This document shows, in pieces, positions 35,684 to 56,972 of a stretch of 64,000 bases of DNA. The position numbers and the translations under genes were made by a program. How positions within the stretch are numbered: position 1 is the first letter of the stretch; each line of letters begins with the position of its first letter. The DNA comes from Membranipora membranacea (taxonomy: Eukaryota; Bryozoa; Gymnolaemata; Cheilostomatida; Membraniporidae): positions 4,650,001-4,714,000 of the forward strand of contig OU612073.1 in NCBI GenBank assembly GCA_914767715.1, given 5' to 3'. The notes under the pieces are model-generated. The model saw nothing but the letters and a program-made list of their open reading frames with translations. It was not told the DNA's origin and did no database searches.

Positions 35684-38600
35684 TTACAAATCTTTATCAG
35701 CTAGACCAATTTGAAATAAGAGTTGGAAGAAAATAGTGACTTTATCAAAAAGAATGAATTTTTCTTTAAACAAAACAAATGGTATATAAAAAAGCAAACC
35801 TCCAAACCCAAAGACTAAGCCACCCAGATAATACCAGCTTGGTTTGGCAATGATAGGTACTATGATGAGATAAACGTAGAAGAGACACATGATGATGGGT
35901 AGAAATAGAGGAACTCGGAATCTATCCTCCTCTTCACGGTATCTGCAAATATCAGCAAATATCAAACTGTGTAATACAAAAGCTAGCATGTAGGTGAAAC
36001 ATAAAGAGAGAAATATTGGCTCCTTAGTTCCCGCACAATGTATCCTATTTTGAATCAGTTGTAAAATTATCTACATTGAATTCAAAATTGTCAAAGTTGT
36101 TTTCGGAACTATCGGACATCGGATATTGTTTCAATAAATTCATCCGTCAATTTCTGCTTAGCTGACATCGGCTAACATATGACATATGCCATTTTGCCGA
36201 CTCAATAATTTTAAAAACTTGATGGAGGGTGCGTTGATTTCATAATTTCATAATTTCAAACTTGCCAATTGTGATCACAAAAAAGACCAAGATTTTCTCA
36301 CCCTATACTTGGTTTTGACCGTGAGAAGGTTTGTTTGTTTCTGTACATACTTACTTGGTGATCTTCAATTTGACCAATGAAATGAAAGTCATAAGAAAGT
36401 TGATAGCTCCAAGAAAGCTGGTAAAGTTTAGCAGGCTGAGTATTCCATCTGAGGTTAGAAGAAGAACTGAGGCTATGACAGTTCTTATGATTAGGGAGAT
36501 CATCGGAGCTCGGCTATCCACTCCTATCATAGAGATCAGCTGTGGCATATGTCCTAAATAATGATGTTGTACTATATATAGCTGTGAAACTTTGAGATAA
36601 ATTTATTAATTTTTGCAAAAAGTCTTACCACAGCGCGATGATATGATAATCTAATATTGACTCTACAACTATTTCAGACTATTTTCACCAAATTTTACCT
36701 TTCTTTGACACATCCGGCGAAATAATTGTTGCCTTAAGGGCTAGGCCACAATTTCCTCACCAGGCTGCTCTCTGTTTGCAGGCAGGTCGCAGCACACCTG
36801 GGGGTCAACCAAACCCCAGTATAGTCGGTGGACTGCAGTGGTATTTGAACACATGACCTTCAACACTTGCATGCTGCAGGACCCGCGCTCTAACCGCTTG
36901 GGCCACCTCCTACCTCATTCTTGTAAGGGATAATCACACTGACCTTGTCTCGCGATGCAGATGAGTTGCCTCATACCAGTAAAGTTAGCACTTATTGTTG
37001 CTCCAAGTGTTGAGATGGATACAAAGAAAGAGAATACTACTGCCCATACTCCGAATATACCAGCTGCCCATACTAATACCACTGTCTCTCCTTCTAATAC
37101 CTGAAACCAAAACCAATTATACAAACACTTTTATAGAAGTCTACTGCTGCTTTGCTAGTTTTTGTTTTAAATACTCTGAGCATCGACATTTTTAGATGCA
37201 TCTGTCTTAAAGGTGACTACCTTAAAAGCCTTACTAGTTTTTACAGAACCTTCATTTTTGGAAAGCACCGTATTCTTGCTGATTTAAAAAAAACAAAGTC
37301 AGGGCAGAAATGGCAGGGAGAGATCAGTGTGTCTACTTCAGGCGTTAACATCATAAACATATTATAATATAACATATAAACAAATACTTTACAATATTGT
37401 TTATTATTGCATGTTGTGTATGATTATCACCTCTTCAGTATCCAGTACCAGATAGTACGATATATTGACAGTGAGATACAGCGCTGTTACTATGATCATG
37501 GCTATCCCAATAGATAACGGTATGTTACGACCTGGGTTCTTAACTTCTTCTGTCACAAATGTAATACCGATCCACCCATTGTACGCGTACATTCCGCTGT
37601 ATATCGCAAGGACGACTCCCATCGCATCATCTGTTGTACCTGTACATATTCATTATAAGTCAGCATCATTTTTAGGTCACGTTTGTATCACTGAGTAAGG
37701 ATTTATCCTTACTGGTTACTCTGGGTTTGTATATCATTACTCTTGGTTGTATATCCTTACTCTGGGTTTGTATACTCACACAGATATACTTCAAGGTAAT
37801 TCAATTCTTGCTATCATTATCTTGATAACATTGACACTCACACTGATAAGCACTGTTCTTAGGTTGCTTCGTTAAAAACTTTCCATCATGGATTGGTAAT
37901 AATATATAAGGACAAAGTTGAAATAATTCTTGTAGAGATAATTTTTATTGTTCAATAAGTCACATTCACCTTGAAATGAGTTGTTCAAACCCGATGTGCC
38001 AGAAACACAAGCAAAGTACACTCCTCCAGCCACGATACATATAAGGCTGATCACCTTTATAATCACTGAGTATCTGATTCCTTTCGCAGCTAGTGAATTA
38101 TTTCCAGATATAACATGGAACAGAATCAGCAAGCAAAGCCCTCCCAATTTTACGAGCATAGGCTAAAACGATAATGGAAAGTCGCATAAAAAATGCTTAA
38201 TTGAGAATTATAACAGCAATGAAATGAATGATCTATCTCAATATTATCCAAATAGGCTATGCTGTGTAAAGTGAAGATTTCGAAAAGGTGTCCCAAAATC
38301 TCTGGTTACTTTCAAATTAAGTTTAGAGCAGTCTAGTAAAATTTCAATAGCTACAAAAGGAATATCTCACCTGATCAACACAGTCAGCTAGCATCAAAGG
38401 ATAGAGGATGTATCTAGTAGCTAACAGGCATTTCACTGCATTGCTGGCACATGATAAAACCAAATATATCCATCCACATATAAACGCTGGGGGGTTGCCA
38501 AGTCCTTCCCTTATGTAGGCCCATTGGCTCCCTGATTCAGGAATCATGCAGCCGAGCTCTGCGACACACAAGGCGCCACATGTACTTACTACTCCGCAGA

Positions 38601-40955
38601 ACGACCAGACGATAAGACTGAGACCTAAAAGTGAATAATCAGCATCTTTTTTTAATCTTGTCATCTGCAATTTCCTCTCTATCTTGTGGTTTGCGCAGGA
38701 AAACATAATTTAAAGGGCAACCAAGGTTTCAAACAACTTCTCATCGGTGGCCATTGATTAATAGCAGATTGCACCTTCTGCATGGGGAAAAAGACAAAAT
38801 ATAATTCGGATGATTATTCAGCCAGAATTCTTGTGAAACATTTCTTCTATCAGGTACTCAAACTCAGCTAAAAGAGAATAAATACCACATAGCAGTTTCC
38901 TGTTCCTGTTATTATTTAGCCTGTGCTCTATAATTATTACAGCAAAGTCTTGGAACCTCCCCTAAACTGAAGTGTTACCCAGCTTTGAGTCAGCAACTAC
39001 TTTGAGTTTTGCATCGCGTAATGCACAGAGCTGATGCTGCCCAGCACCTTATTTCCTACCCATTAATGCATACCTGTCAACATGGGCTAATATATTTGAG
39101 GGACAAACCAGGCCGGGGGTCCAGGGGGCCGCCTATGCCCACTGACGGGGTCCGGGGCAGCGCTCCGGCCGCCGAAGCTTTTGAGCAATTACAAAGCAAA
39201 AAAGACCAAAATCCAGGCATGTTATGCCATCAAGCTTACTCTTACTCATTGGTAGGGACATATTCTGCTATTGACCTACTGGTCTGTACATTCTTGGCCA
39301 TCTCCTTATGTTTCTTGCCAAGTGTGTATCTGAACACATTATTAGATCCACCACCAGTTATATTAATGTCACTTTTACAGTAAGTACAATGGGCATAGCC
39401 CATCCCCTGCACACTTTTCTTTAGAAAAGGGTAAGTGGTATTCCATGCATCTAAGTATTTGCGTGACCTCTTTGCTTTAGGCATGGTATTGTCTTTCTTT
39501 GATGAGATGAGAAGAATTAGACAAAAATGTGCAGAGTGTGAATTTTATATTTCCATAACTAATGAAAAAACTTGTGAAGAGATTTTAGTATTATCAAAAT
39601 CAGTTCTTTAGAAGTGGGACTTAGCTAGTAACCACTCTTATCTTATCTTTTATCACAGTCTCTAATAGATAAAATAAGGGCTACACTACACTTACAAACA
39701 ACACATCAGACATACACATCATAGTAAAACCATGTATCATCAATGTCAAAATAGTGTCATGTCCAGTGCTGTTGCCAGGGCAATTGAATAAACACACTGA
39801 ATTAGATTCTTCTCTTAGAATGGAAATAGTATCATAGCGTTATACAGTTAGGACACTAAACACAGGGACCCATCTGACTGTTATCTGATTGGCTGTCCCG
39901 AGTAGCATGAATAATTAGCCTGAGAAATTGTCTTGTTTACAAAATTGCAAACAGTAATTATACCCCTACAGTGTCGATGATTAGGGCATTTCTAGATTGC
40001 TACTAGGGACTGGCTATTTTTGCAAGCCCTTTGTTTTGCAAAAGAAAGCTAATGATGCTATTCCAGATATGGAATTCAATGAAGAATAAACATAATAACA
40101 GCTATTCTAACATGCATGACCGATTTTTAAGCATACATAAATCATTTCCCTGGACATTTGAGGGACATTAAGTGCTTGAGGGACAATGAGCATAATCCCT
40201 GGACAATCCCGTGAGATCCGGGACAGTTGACACATATGCATTAATGCATTGCTGCGAAACCTTGGTTGCCCTTTAAGATCGAGGACAATGACATTGTGTG
40301 CCTGTTGCTATAATGCTGCTTTAAGCATGGCAAACTAGAGCCAAGGTCACAACATACTCTTCAGCTAGAATGATCTGCCAGAGGTTTGATGATGGATTTT
40401 ATTGGTTAGGAACATTCTCTCATCTGTGTACAATTGTCACAGAGAAAATAATCTACTTGTCAATCAATGTTGTTTAGTGCTAATTTGTATCTAAATTAGC
40501 CGATACTTATCAGTGTCTAGCATTTTTCTTGTCTGTTTTCACTATTCAGAATTTTCCTCACTGCAGGAAAAAGTGGAAGTTGAGTAGAAGTACAGTACAT
40601 TCCTCGCAGATCATCAGTGGAAAAAATTATAAAGCCTTAACTCAATCATCACCTTTTGCATAACAGAAGAGTATAACTCTCAACATTTCTTACAGAGTTG
40701 CTTACCTTTTGATCCTGTATTTAGAAGAACTCCTTTTGGGGATACAAATATTCCAGCTCCGATAATTTGTCCTATTATCATTCCGATTGCCGTGACGAGG
40801 TTGATGGATCGATTAAACTTGACCTTCTCACTGTAAGCTGTGACATGATCATGGCTTGAGCCACTTGTAGATCCTCCGCTGCTGTCCATGGCCTGAGGGT
40901 TAACTTGTGTTGGTTTCTTTAGCTCCATTGCTGGGGCTAGCTCCTTGTCAGCCAT
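35684..40955 (-). CDS. SLC7-family amino acid transporter (heteromeric light-chain type)
   Basis: Seven coding exons on the minus strand: 40706-40955, 38371-38624, 37970-38162, 37431-37639, 36944-37100, 36355-36553, 35684-35942. Phases agree throughout and give 506 residues, the usual family length. ATG at 40955 has A at -3 and G at +4. Motifs: the first helix with [18 protein letters not shown], where IGAGIF is the substrate-binding break; [16 protein letters not shown] in helix 3; [20 protein letters not shown] and PGRNIP in the helix 6-7 region. A cysteine after helix 3 (LADCVDQ) is placed where light chains bond to their 4F2hc/rBAT-type partner. The family exchanges neutral or cationic amino acids at the plasma membrane; which ones cannot be read here. 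The tail is short. Introns hold a SINE and two nested transposons. Confidence 0.94.
36736..36911 (-). mobile_element. tRNA-derived SINE-like element
   Basis: Read on the minus strand, the segment starts GGAGGTGGCCCAAGCGGTTA and soon contains GTGTTCAAATACC, spaced like the A and B boxes of a tRNA-type RNA polymerase III promoter (compare the B-box consensus GGTTCGANTCC). A GC-richer body of about 100 bases follows. It lies in the intron between transporter exons 5 and 6. A tRNA gene is excluded because no cloverleaf closes. I see no second copy in the window. Confidence 0.55.
39070..40245 (-). mobile_element. Transposon remnant with BED-type zinc finger, nested in the MITE
   Basis: The insertion is bordered by the words ATTAATGCAT on each side, present once in shortened form in the empty copy at 62 kb. 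The ends share TGTCAAC in inverted orientation. The left end has the GC-rich block (GGGGGTCCAGGGGGCCGCC) seen in many hAT elements. Because ATGCATTAATGCAT is itself a palindrome, the exact ends and duplication length cannot be fixed by eye (8-10 bases, or TA if the palindrome belongs to the element). Only the N-terminal zinc-finger part of a transposase remains. Confidence 0.7.
39242..39484 (-). pseudogene. Truncated transposase N-terminus with BED-like zinc finger
   Basis: An 80-residue open frame starts [14 protein letters not shown] and contains [20 protein letters not shown] followed by KKHKEM. C-x2-C then H-x-type ligands after the N-terminal aromatic residues resemble the BED or hAT-type zinc finger that binds transposon ends. 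The frame stops at 39,242 and no RNase H-like transposase domain follows in the element, so it is a relic. Confidence 0.7.
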
Positions 40956-42962
40956 AGTGTAAACTACATATCATGGTGCTAATTGCAAATTTAATCTCAA
41001 AACAGTTATGGTGATGTTATTACAAAAGCCACAATTGAGGTCATCAATTTTTATTGGTAGATGTCTCCTGATTTTAGATCATCGACCTGATTTTAATTTT
41101 ATAATAGGATCAAGGAGTAAACAGTTTTTTTACTCCTTGATAGGATTTACAGGCTCTGGCTCTGCTGACCCAATTCGAATTTGATATGGCTGGGTGATCG
41201 CTTTACGTTGACTGGGCCTTTTATATGAGTAATCCAGGTTTTTAAAATGAGTTTTATCATTTATAGATTTAAATGGGGCTTAGGTCAATGCACGGACATT
41301 TCCTAATTTTGATGACCAGCCGTCTATCAATTGTCACATGTAAATCTATATGAAAAGACTCATTTTAAAAACCTGGATTACTCCTATTTAGCCTATGAAT
41401 CCTAGCAAAAAATGACAATAATATGGTGCAAGCTTGGAGGTTGGACATTCCAACAAAGTTAGAAACCAGTCTTTAGGATAAATACAGAATTAATTATGGC
41501 CCATCAAAGGTAGGGATGTCTGCAAGAAAAATGCCATTATAACATATAGAGATAATGAGTTTTTGGCAACCAGCTGTGCACAATTTTCCCCCAGTGAATC
41601 AAAAACCGCAGGTACTATAACTATCATTGAAGTGTCCCCTCTGTATATCCTTACTCTGAGACAATATACTATCAGGCTTAAACCACAGACTGCCTAATTC
41701 AAACGATACAAACGACTGCATTTCAAGGAAAAACCACTAATGCAAATACATGACCTTATTTTATGTGATTTATAGCCTTCTCTGACTTTGTTATGATGCA
41801 TGCATGATATGATTTCTGTCAAATGTTACAAATATTAGCAGCGAATTAAGAGAAATGAGAGAATCAACCATTCAGCCACTGTAGGAGTCGAGTTCACAGT
41901 TACATATATTAAATATCTGACATATTTTCAGCAGTTGTAGTAGCGCTTTACCTGTTTACCCTTAGTACATGGTTATTGGTTCTAAGGTGGGAGCTCTACA
42001 TGGTGATTAAATATTTATTTCCATATATGAAGCCAACGATTGGGCTATAGTTAAAAATGATTACACTGCCAATAATAAAGTCTGCTTATTTTTCAACAGT
42101 TCTTCAAATTTTATTTGAATACAAAATATAATTATCAGTTTGATGCACCAATCGTAAAACATGTGATTTGAGTCGTGTACAGGAGAATGCTTTCATGCAT
42201 TATTTATTATTATTTGTATAATGGCATTGGCAGCAAAATCAAACTAGGAATGAACATTATAAGTGAGAGCAGAAGGGCATTCATTGATAAAAACAACATA
42301 AAGGATGAAGAGAAAGGGGTGGGGAGGGAGGGGTGGGGGAAAGGGTCTCTTCCCTCTCTAGTTCTAGTAGAGAATTCCTTCCAGTGAGAAGTCGTGATGA
42401 AGATAATTAATTGTGAATGCTTTGTAGAGAAGTAAAGCTAGAGAACTATTTGTCTAGTCATGTTCTATCATTGCACAGAATCTTTTTTCTCACTAACTAA
42501 ACTGTGTGGCTACTAAAACAAGGGAGGCAACTCAAAAAACATAAACAAAATTCTGGACATAATATCATGCTGTAAACGGACGGATTTGTAAGCATTAGGA
42601 AGGCCATGATATAAATCAAAAAGAATTTATGACGGAGCCTCTAACTAAACAACCCATAAATAAAACTTTGTAAAATCCACGGACTTTAAAAAAATTTTGA
42701 GCAAATGAACTTATTTACAATATAGTCTTGATTCAAAGTTTGAATCTATCGCCTGTGGTGTACATGGAAAGGACGCTAAGACTTAGTTAACGTCCGGACA
42801 CTGTTGTGACATCCTTGAGTTCGCACAAGTCATATAGGGCTATCTGTATTGAGAGATGGTCTGCAGTGAATCTTCTGATACAGGGTGATTGGCTGGAAAT
42901 CTGTCAAGCTTCTTGAGCCTGTCTACAGCGGATCACTTCACACAATATCCCCTTCCATGTTC
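40956..42962. other. Spacer between the kinase 3' end and the transporter start
   Basis: It should contain the transporter promoter and the kinase 3' untranslated region. I find a 157-base inverted-repeat element (41227-41383) and a small hairpin at 41107-41146. A purine-rich GGGGTGGGGAGGGAGGGGTG run lies at about 42,317. No exon is supported on either strand. Confidence 0.55.
41227..41383. mobile_element. 157-base MITE-like inverted repeat
   Basis: GAGTAATCCAGGTTTTTAAA (41227 onward, 26 bases in all) is perfectly complementary to 41358-41383. Similarity continues inward with mismatches for about 20 more bases. It lies 270 bases upstream of the transporter start codon. No target duplication is obvious. 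Confidence 0.75.
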
Positions 42963-52502
<9,540 letters not shown>

Positions 52503-55500
52503 GGCTGAGTAACTGAAAGCTTGTTCGGTATGGTGGTATATTTTATGAAACTTCTATAGTAAAAACTACTGCACCAGACAAAACCTGCAAAAAATATGAA
52601 AACATCCAGCAAATTTTGCATATCTTAGTTGCAAAAATGAAATAAATTGAACCTAGTTACCTAGTTTTTTTTCCCTTAGGTAGGTAGTGACTATTCCTGA
52701 TTTCTCCTAGAGTCTGGTTAACTACTCAGAGATGTGATAGCATTCTTCTAACAGCTGATAAAGCACACCTTGACCACAGCTGGTTAACAAATTTGACTTG
52801 AGATAAAATGATGTCATGACTAAACAGCAGCTCTAACCAAACCCACCTTTTAATTAAAACAACTTAAAATATCCAGGTCCAATAAGATAGAAATCAACAT
52901 CAAAACCTGTAAGTCAATCACTGACAGACTATAACGAATCAAACAGCTAGAAAACCGCAACTTACCTATGACATGGTTATAAATATGACTTGTCCAAATG
53001 AATTCTGCAGAGCCAATTCTGCAACTAAAAGAAGAGTGAGCACTCTCTCAACGAGTTATCTGTAGGTAAAATTATTCATGAAACCTAATGGAATAGCCAA
53101 CCCCTAGTGAACAACGAACTAGTCACCGGACAGCATCAACTTATAATGCTGCCAACTGCAAAGTCTGGATATGCTACAGAGCCAAGTATTAAACTGAGAT
53201 TCGACTGAATATTTTCTGATAAGTTGTGCTGTCGCTGTCCAAGATTCGAGTGGTCTGATATGAGAGAATTATCGGTCTCTCAGCTGCAGTTAACCTTGTC
53301 CAGGTGATTAACCCAACAAAAAGTTCACAAAGCTTAAACAAACGTCAAAACAAAACTTACATAATTCAATAAAGAAAGCCCATACACTAGAGTAAATATA
53401 AAAGATTTATTTGAAACTTTGCCCTTACATCATTGATACACAACAGCCCAACATAAACTTTACACCTATTCAAATTGTGTAACAGCATGTGTTTTTAAAT
53501 CAGTTTTTTGAGCACTCAAACAAAAGATTAAATATTTGATTTGTTTGAAATTTCAATCAGACAAAGGTTGTCACATTAGAACAGTAAAGCAAACTATGTT
53601 CGTTATGCTGATCACACACACAGGGGGTGTATGATGATGGTTGGATTTCTCTCACTGTAGTGTGCGCTGTCTGGGTCTAGTAAGCAGCGATGTCGGCATC
53701 GTTTCATCATAATCACGCTGACCCTCTGTTCAATGATTCAATCTAATACACTCGATGAATAACTTATTGCTAAGAGTTCACCAGAAACAACAACACAGCA
53801 GAAAATGACCAAAGGTATAACTCCCCAGACTATCCTTTGGCTGGTGTAAAATCCAGCAATACCAACTGTCATGAGATACAAGTGTAACATATGACATAAG
53901 CCACAAGCCCAAGCAATGGTATCAATGATGGTATGATACAATTACAAACAAGCGACATGGAAGACACAGCCTTGCACAAAAAATAATATAAATCAAATTC
54001 CTGTGACTCTTACCTCAAGGTTCTGCAATATCAGCCTGGTGACAACAAGAAAAGAAAAATTTCCTTGTGACAAGAAAAACTAATAATAGAAGCTGATCGT
54101 AGGATGAGAATATCCGTAACAGTAGCCAGTGAGCTTGTGAATGATCATTACTTATCAATTAGGTTAATGGCTGTCAAGATTGAAAATTCATCTTCATTCT
54201 CAACAAAAACAGCTTATATAGAGAGTTCATTGGTTCAGAGCTAACTGAGATCTAGGTACTATCTGTACCTATGCTTTGATTTAATTAAGTGAAGAGCTGC
54301 CAAGAAAATAAATCGGGTGGTAAAAGTTTATCAAACACGCAGAAGTCTAAATTTTGCAAGCTACTGAATTGTTGTGTGGCGTGACAACCATTTACCCCTA
54401 ATACATGCAAGGCATGCTGCTAATACTCTTACAGTGTTCCACTATTCTATAGATGCCATGTATTCTAACAATATCAAATCCCCCATTATCCAACTATCAT
54501 TCAATTATACTATAGTTCTAATTGGTCTAAATAAAGGCATTAGAACTATGTCTAAATCTGTAACTAAGTAATCTCATTGAAGGTTAGAATAGGGATTAGA
54601 GAATTGAATGAGTTTTACGGAGTCTCAAACATTTCAAAGACTGGGTAATTTTCATATCCTTGGAGGACTGATGAGGCCAATGAACTGCTTAGCAAATTCG
54701 GTACAGAAAAAAAATATGGTGAGAAAAGTATTCACTCCACAGTCCACGCAGACTAAAATAGAATCCTCAACAAATCAGACAGCTCAATGAGAAAGGGCGA
54801 AGTGATTAATTCATATATCCAAAACAGTCACAACAGCGACCAAATAGACAAACATAACAACAAGCTAAACCAAAGACAGCGGAATGACAGCTGAACGACT
54901 TATCTACTGACATCTCCTTTCATTTGTAAATTGGAAGAAAGATAAAGATATTCATATGGACACAATAAGCCCCATAACTGAGACGTGTGGCCAAACAAAT
55001 GTACAAGTTCACTCAATGAGTAGGTCTAATTGATTTATCATCCACACCAGTTACAACGTCTACAGTAATTGTAAATATTATATGTCGGTTATGGGTTACC
55101 AAAGCTAACTTTGAACAAGCATATCTGGTTCTATAGATTTATGTGATGAGAAACCTTGTAAAAAGGTTTAATTTGTTGATTGAAAACTAACAACACCCTT
55201 GATCAAACATAACTTTCTTGTGTTACAGTCTCAGGTATTACAGCAGAACTGTATAATAAATATCTGACATTATCAAACATCACTGCTGATAAAATTCTTA
55301 GGTTCAATACCATAAAAGTTTATCACTGGAGAGTAAACTTTGGCCTTAATATAATCAGTATTTTAGTATATTTATTATAAGTCCACTCGAAATCCTAAGG
55401 TGTAATGTCATCGACAGACGGGGGGGGGGGGGGGGGGACCCTTTTTTAATTGTTTGCTTAATCCCTAGCCTTCAAGGTCAAATCTTAAGATTTTGAGAAT

Positions 55501-56972
55501 ATATTAAATGTGGTAACAGGTAGTTAGGTATTTTAGTACAAGTCCTGACTACTACGGAATTCTTTGGATGAATAAATTTATACTCACAACACGAACACTG
55601 AAGTTAACCAGTAAATAGAAGAACAGATGTCAGTGGTAGTTACCTCAAATCCAACCAATCATCACATGTTTTTTGTTGTGAGTAATAGTTCTGAAAATAG
55701 CAAATAGGAGGAGCAGCATTATTAGGTGCATCCATCACAATACAAAAACAATTACCATAAATTAAACGCTTAGGTCAGGTCTTGTCCACATCGTCATTGT
55801 AGGCATGAAATGTGACTAATGATCAGTAGGAGAAAAGCCTACAAGTGACCAGGTTTGTACAACCTTTTATACCTGAAGGTTTCTCGCATATGGGAGTTCG
55901 GAGCTCTGACTATAGGGCCTGAACCTGATGATACTGCTAGTCCAGCTAAGACAACCGCATTATAAGTAGTTGTTGCAGATTTTCTTTTGATGATGTGGTG
56001 CCCATATGATTATGAGACGCTAATGATCTCGAATTACTTCGAGTGAGGAGCTCATTATGACTGAACTTCTTGCCAACTTGTTCGAGAGAGTGAGAAAGAA
56101 GTGTTCATGAAGGTACATGAAGCATAAGGTCTGTGTCCCATTTAGATGGCTTAAACTTGTAGGCTTGTTATTTTGAACCTGGCTTGATTTTGATATCGCT
56201 GACTGCACAATGATCCCCTAATAGAGTAAAATGATTGAATAATGCTTGGTTCATTTATGCAAACATCAAGCAAACTTCTGGCTAGCCTAACTAAGGAGCC
56301 CAAATACATGCATACAAAAAATAAACTTAGTAACTAACTCAACAGCTTCTTTTGTATCCTCATGCAACACTATCAACAGTTGATTGTTTAGTACTCAAGA
56401 CTCAAGTCTCACTGACTGAGACCACATGCCTATAGCTTAAAATATAGCATAAATAAATGGATTTGGGTTCAATACATGTATGATTATCAACATGACTTCT
56501 AGCTAGTAAATCAACGGGTCATGGCAAAGATTGGAGTCATTTAATCAGGGAGTATGCCTTACATATTGTATCTTTCTCCCTGATTTAATTCATTCATTCA
56601 TTGATTGATTATTACTTTATTATTAGACTAAGAGAGGAGTGTAGTGAGTACCTATTCTATCTTCCCTATCCTGCTCTCATAACAAATGACAGGCCTATAC
56701 AGTGTATAAAACAATTTATAATGTGTTGTGTCTCACCTTATATCAAGTTTTCATCCCTGTCAATAGCTTGAAGACTGTGCAATGAATCAACTTATTTGTG
56801 GAGACTGCAGCTTCAACACTGCAAATTATAAACCTTGGTAACATGTAAACTATCAAGCTCTTGTCTATTGCGCATGTGCAATGGAAACGGAACTGAATGT
56901 AGCTTGATTTCGTATCTCCAACTCCAACAGTTTGCTATTGATGTGTCGCCAGATAATATTACAATTTGAACC
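52503..56972. other. Divergent intergenic region between STK33 and DERA
   Basis: It should contain both promoters and the untranslated 5' exon(s) of the kinase. It holds an 18-base poly-G tract at 55420-55437. A minus-strand open frame at 53738-53941 reads like hydrophobic helices (GLCHMLHLYLMTVGIAGFYT) but has a stop immediately before it and no acceptor at the right place, so I do not call it an exon. Nothing else is supported. Confidence 0.5.

Larger units (their letters stand above)
38714..40272. mobile_element. TTAA-flanked MITE interrupted by a second transposon
   Basis: The outer element starts AGGGCAACCAAGGTTTC and ends GAAACCTTGGTTGCCCT, with TTAA immediately outside both ends (38710-38713 and 40273-40276). 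An uninterrupted copy is at 62054-62417 (364 bases, same ends and same TTAA flanks), which shows that about 1.2 kb at 39,070-40,245 is a later insertion. TTAA target choice recalls piggyBac-like elements, though the terminal bases do not settle the family. It lies in the first intron of the SLC7 gene. Confidence 0.85.

Noticed and set aside
53738-53941. Hydrophobic minus-strand frame resembling a multi-helix membrane protein exon
   Set aside because: It has a stop directly upstream, no acceptor at its start and no ATG; nearby frames give no companion exons.
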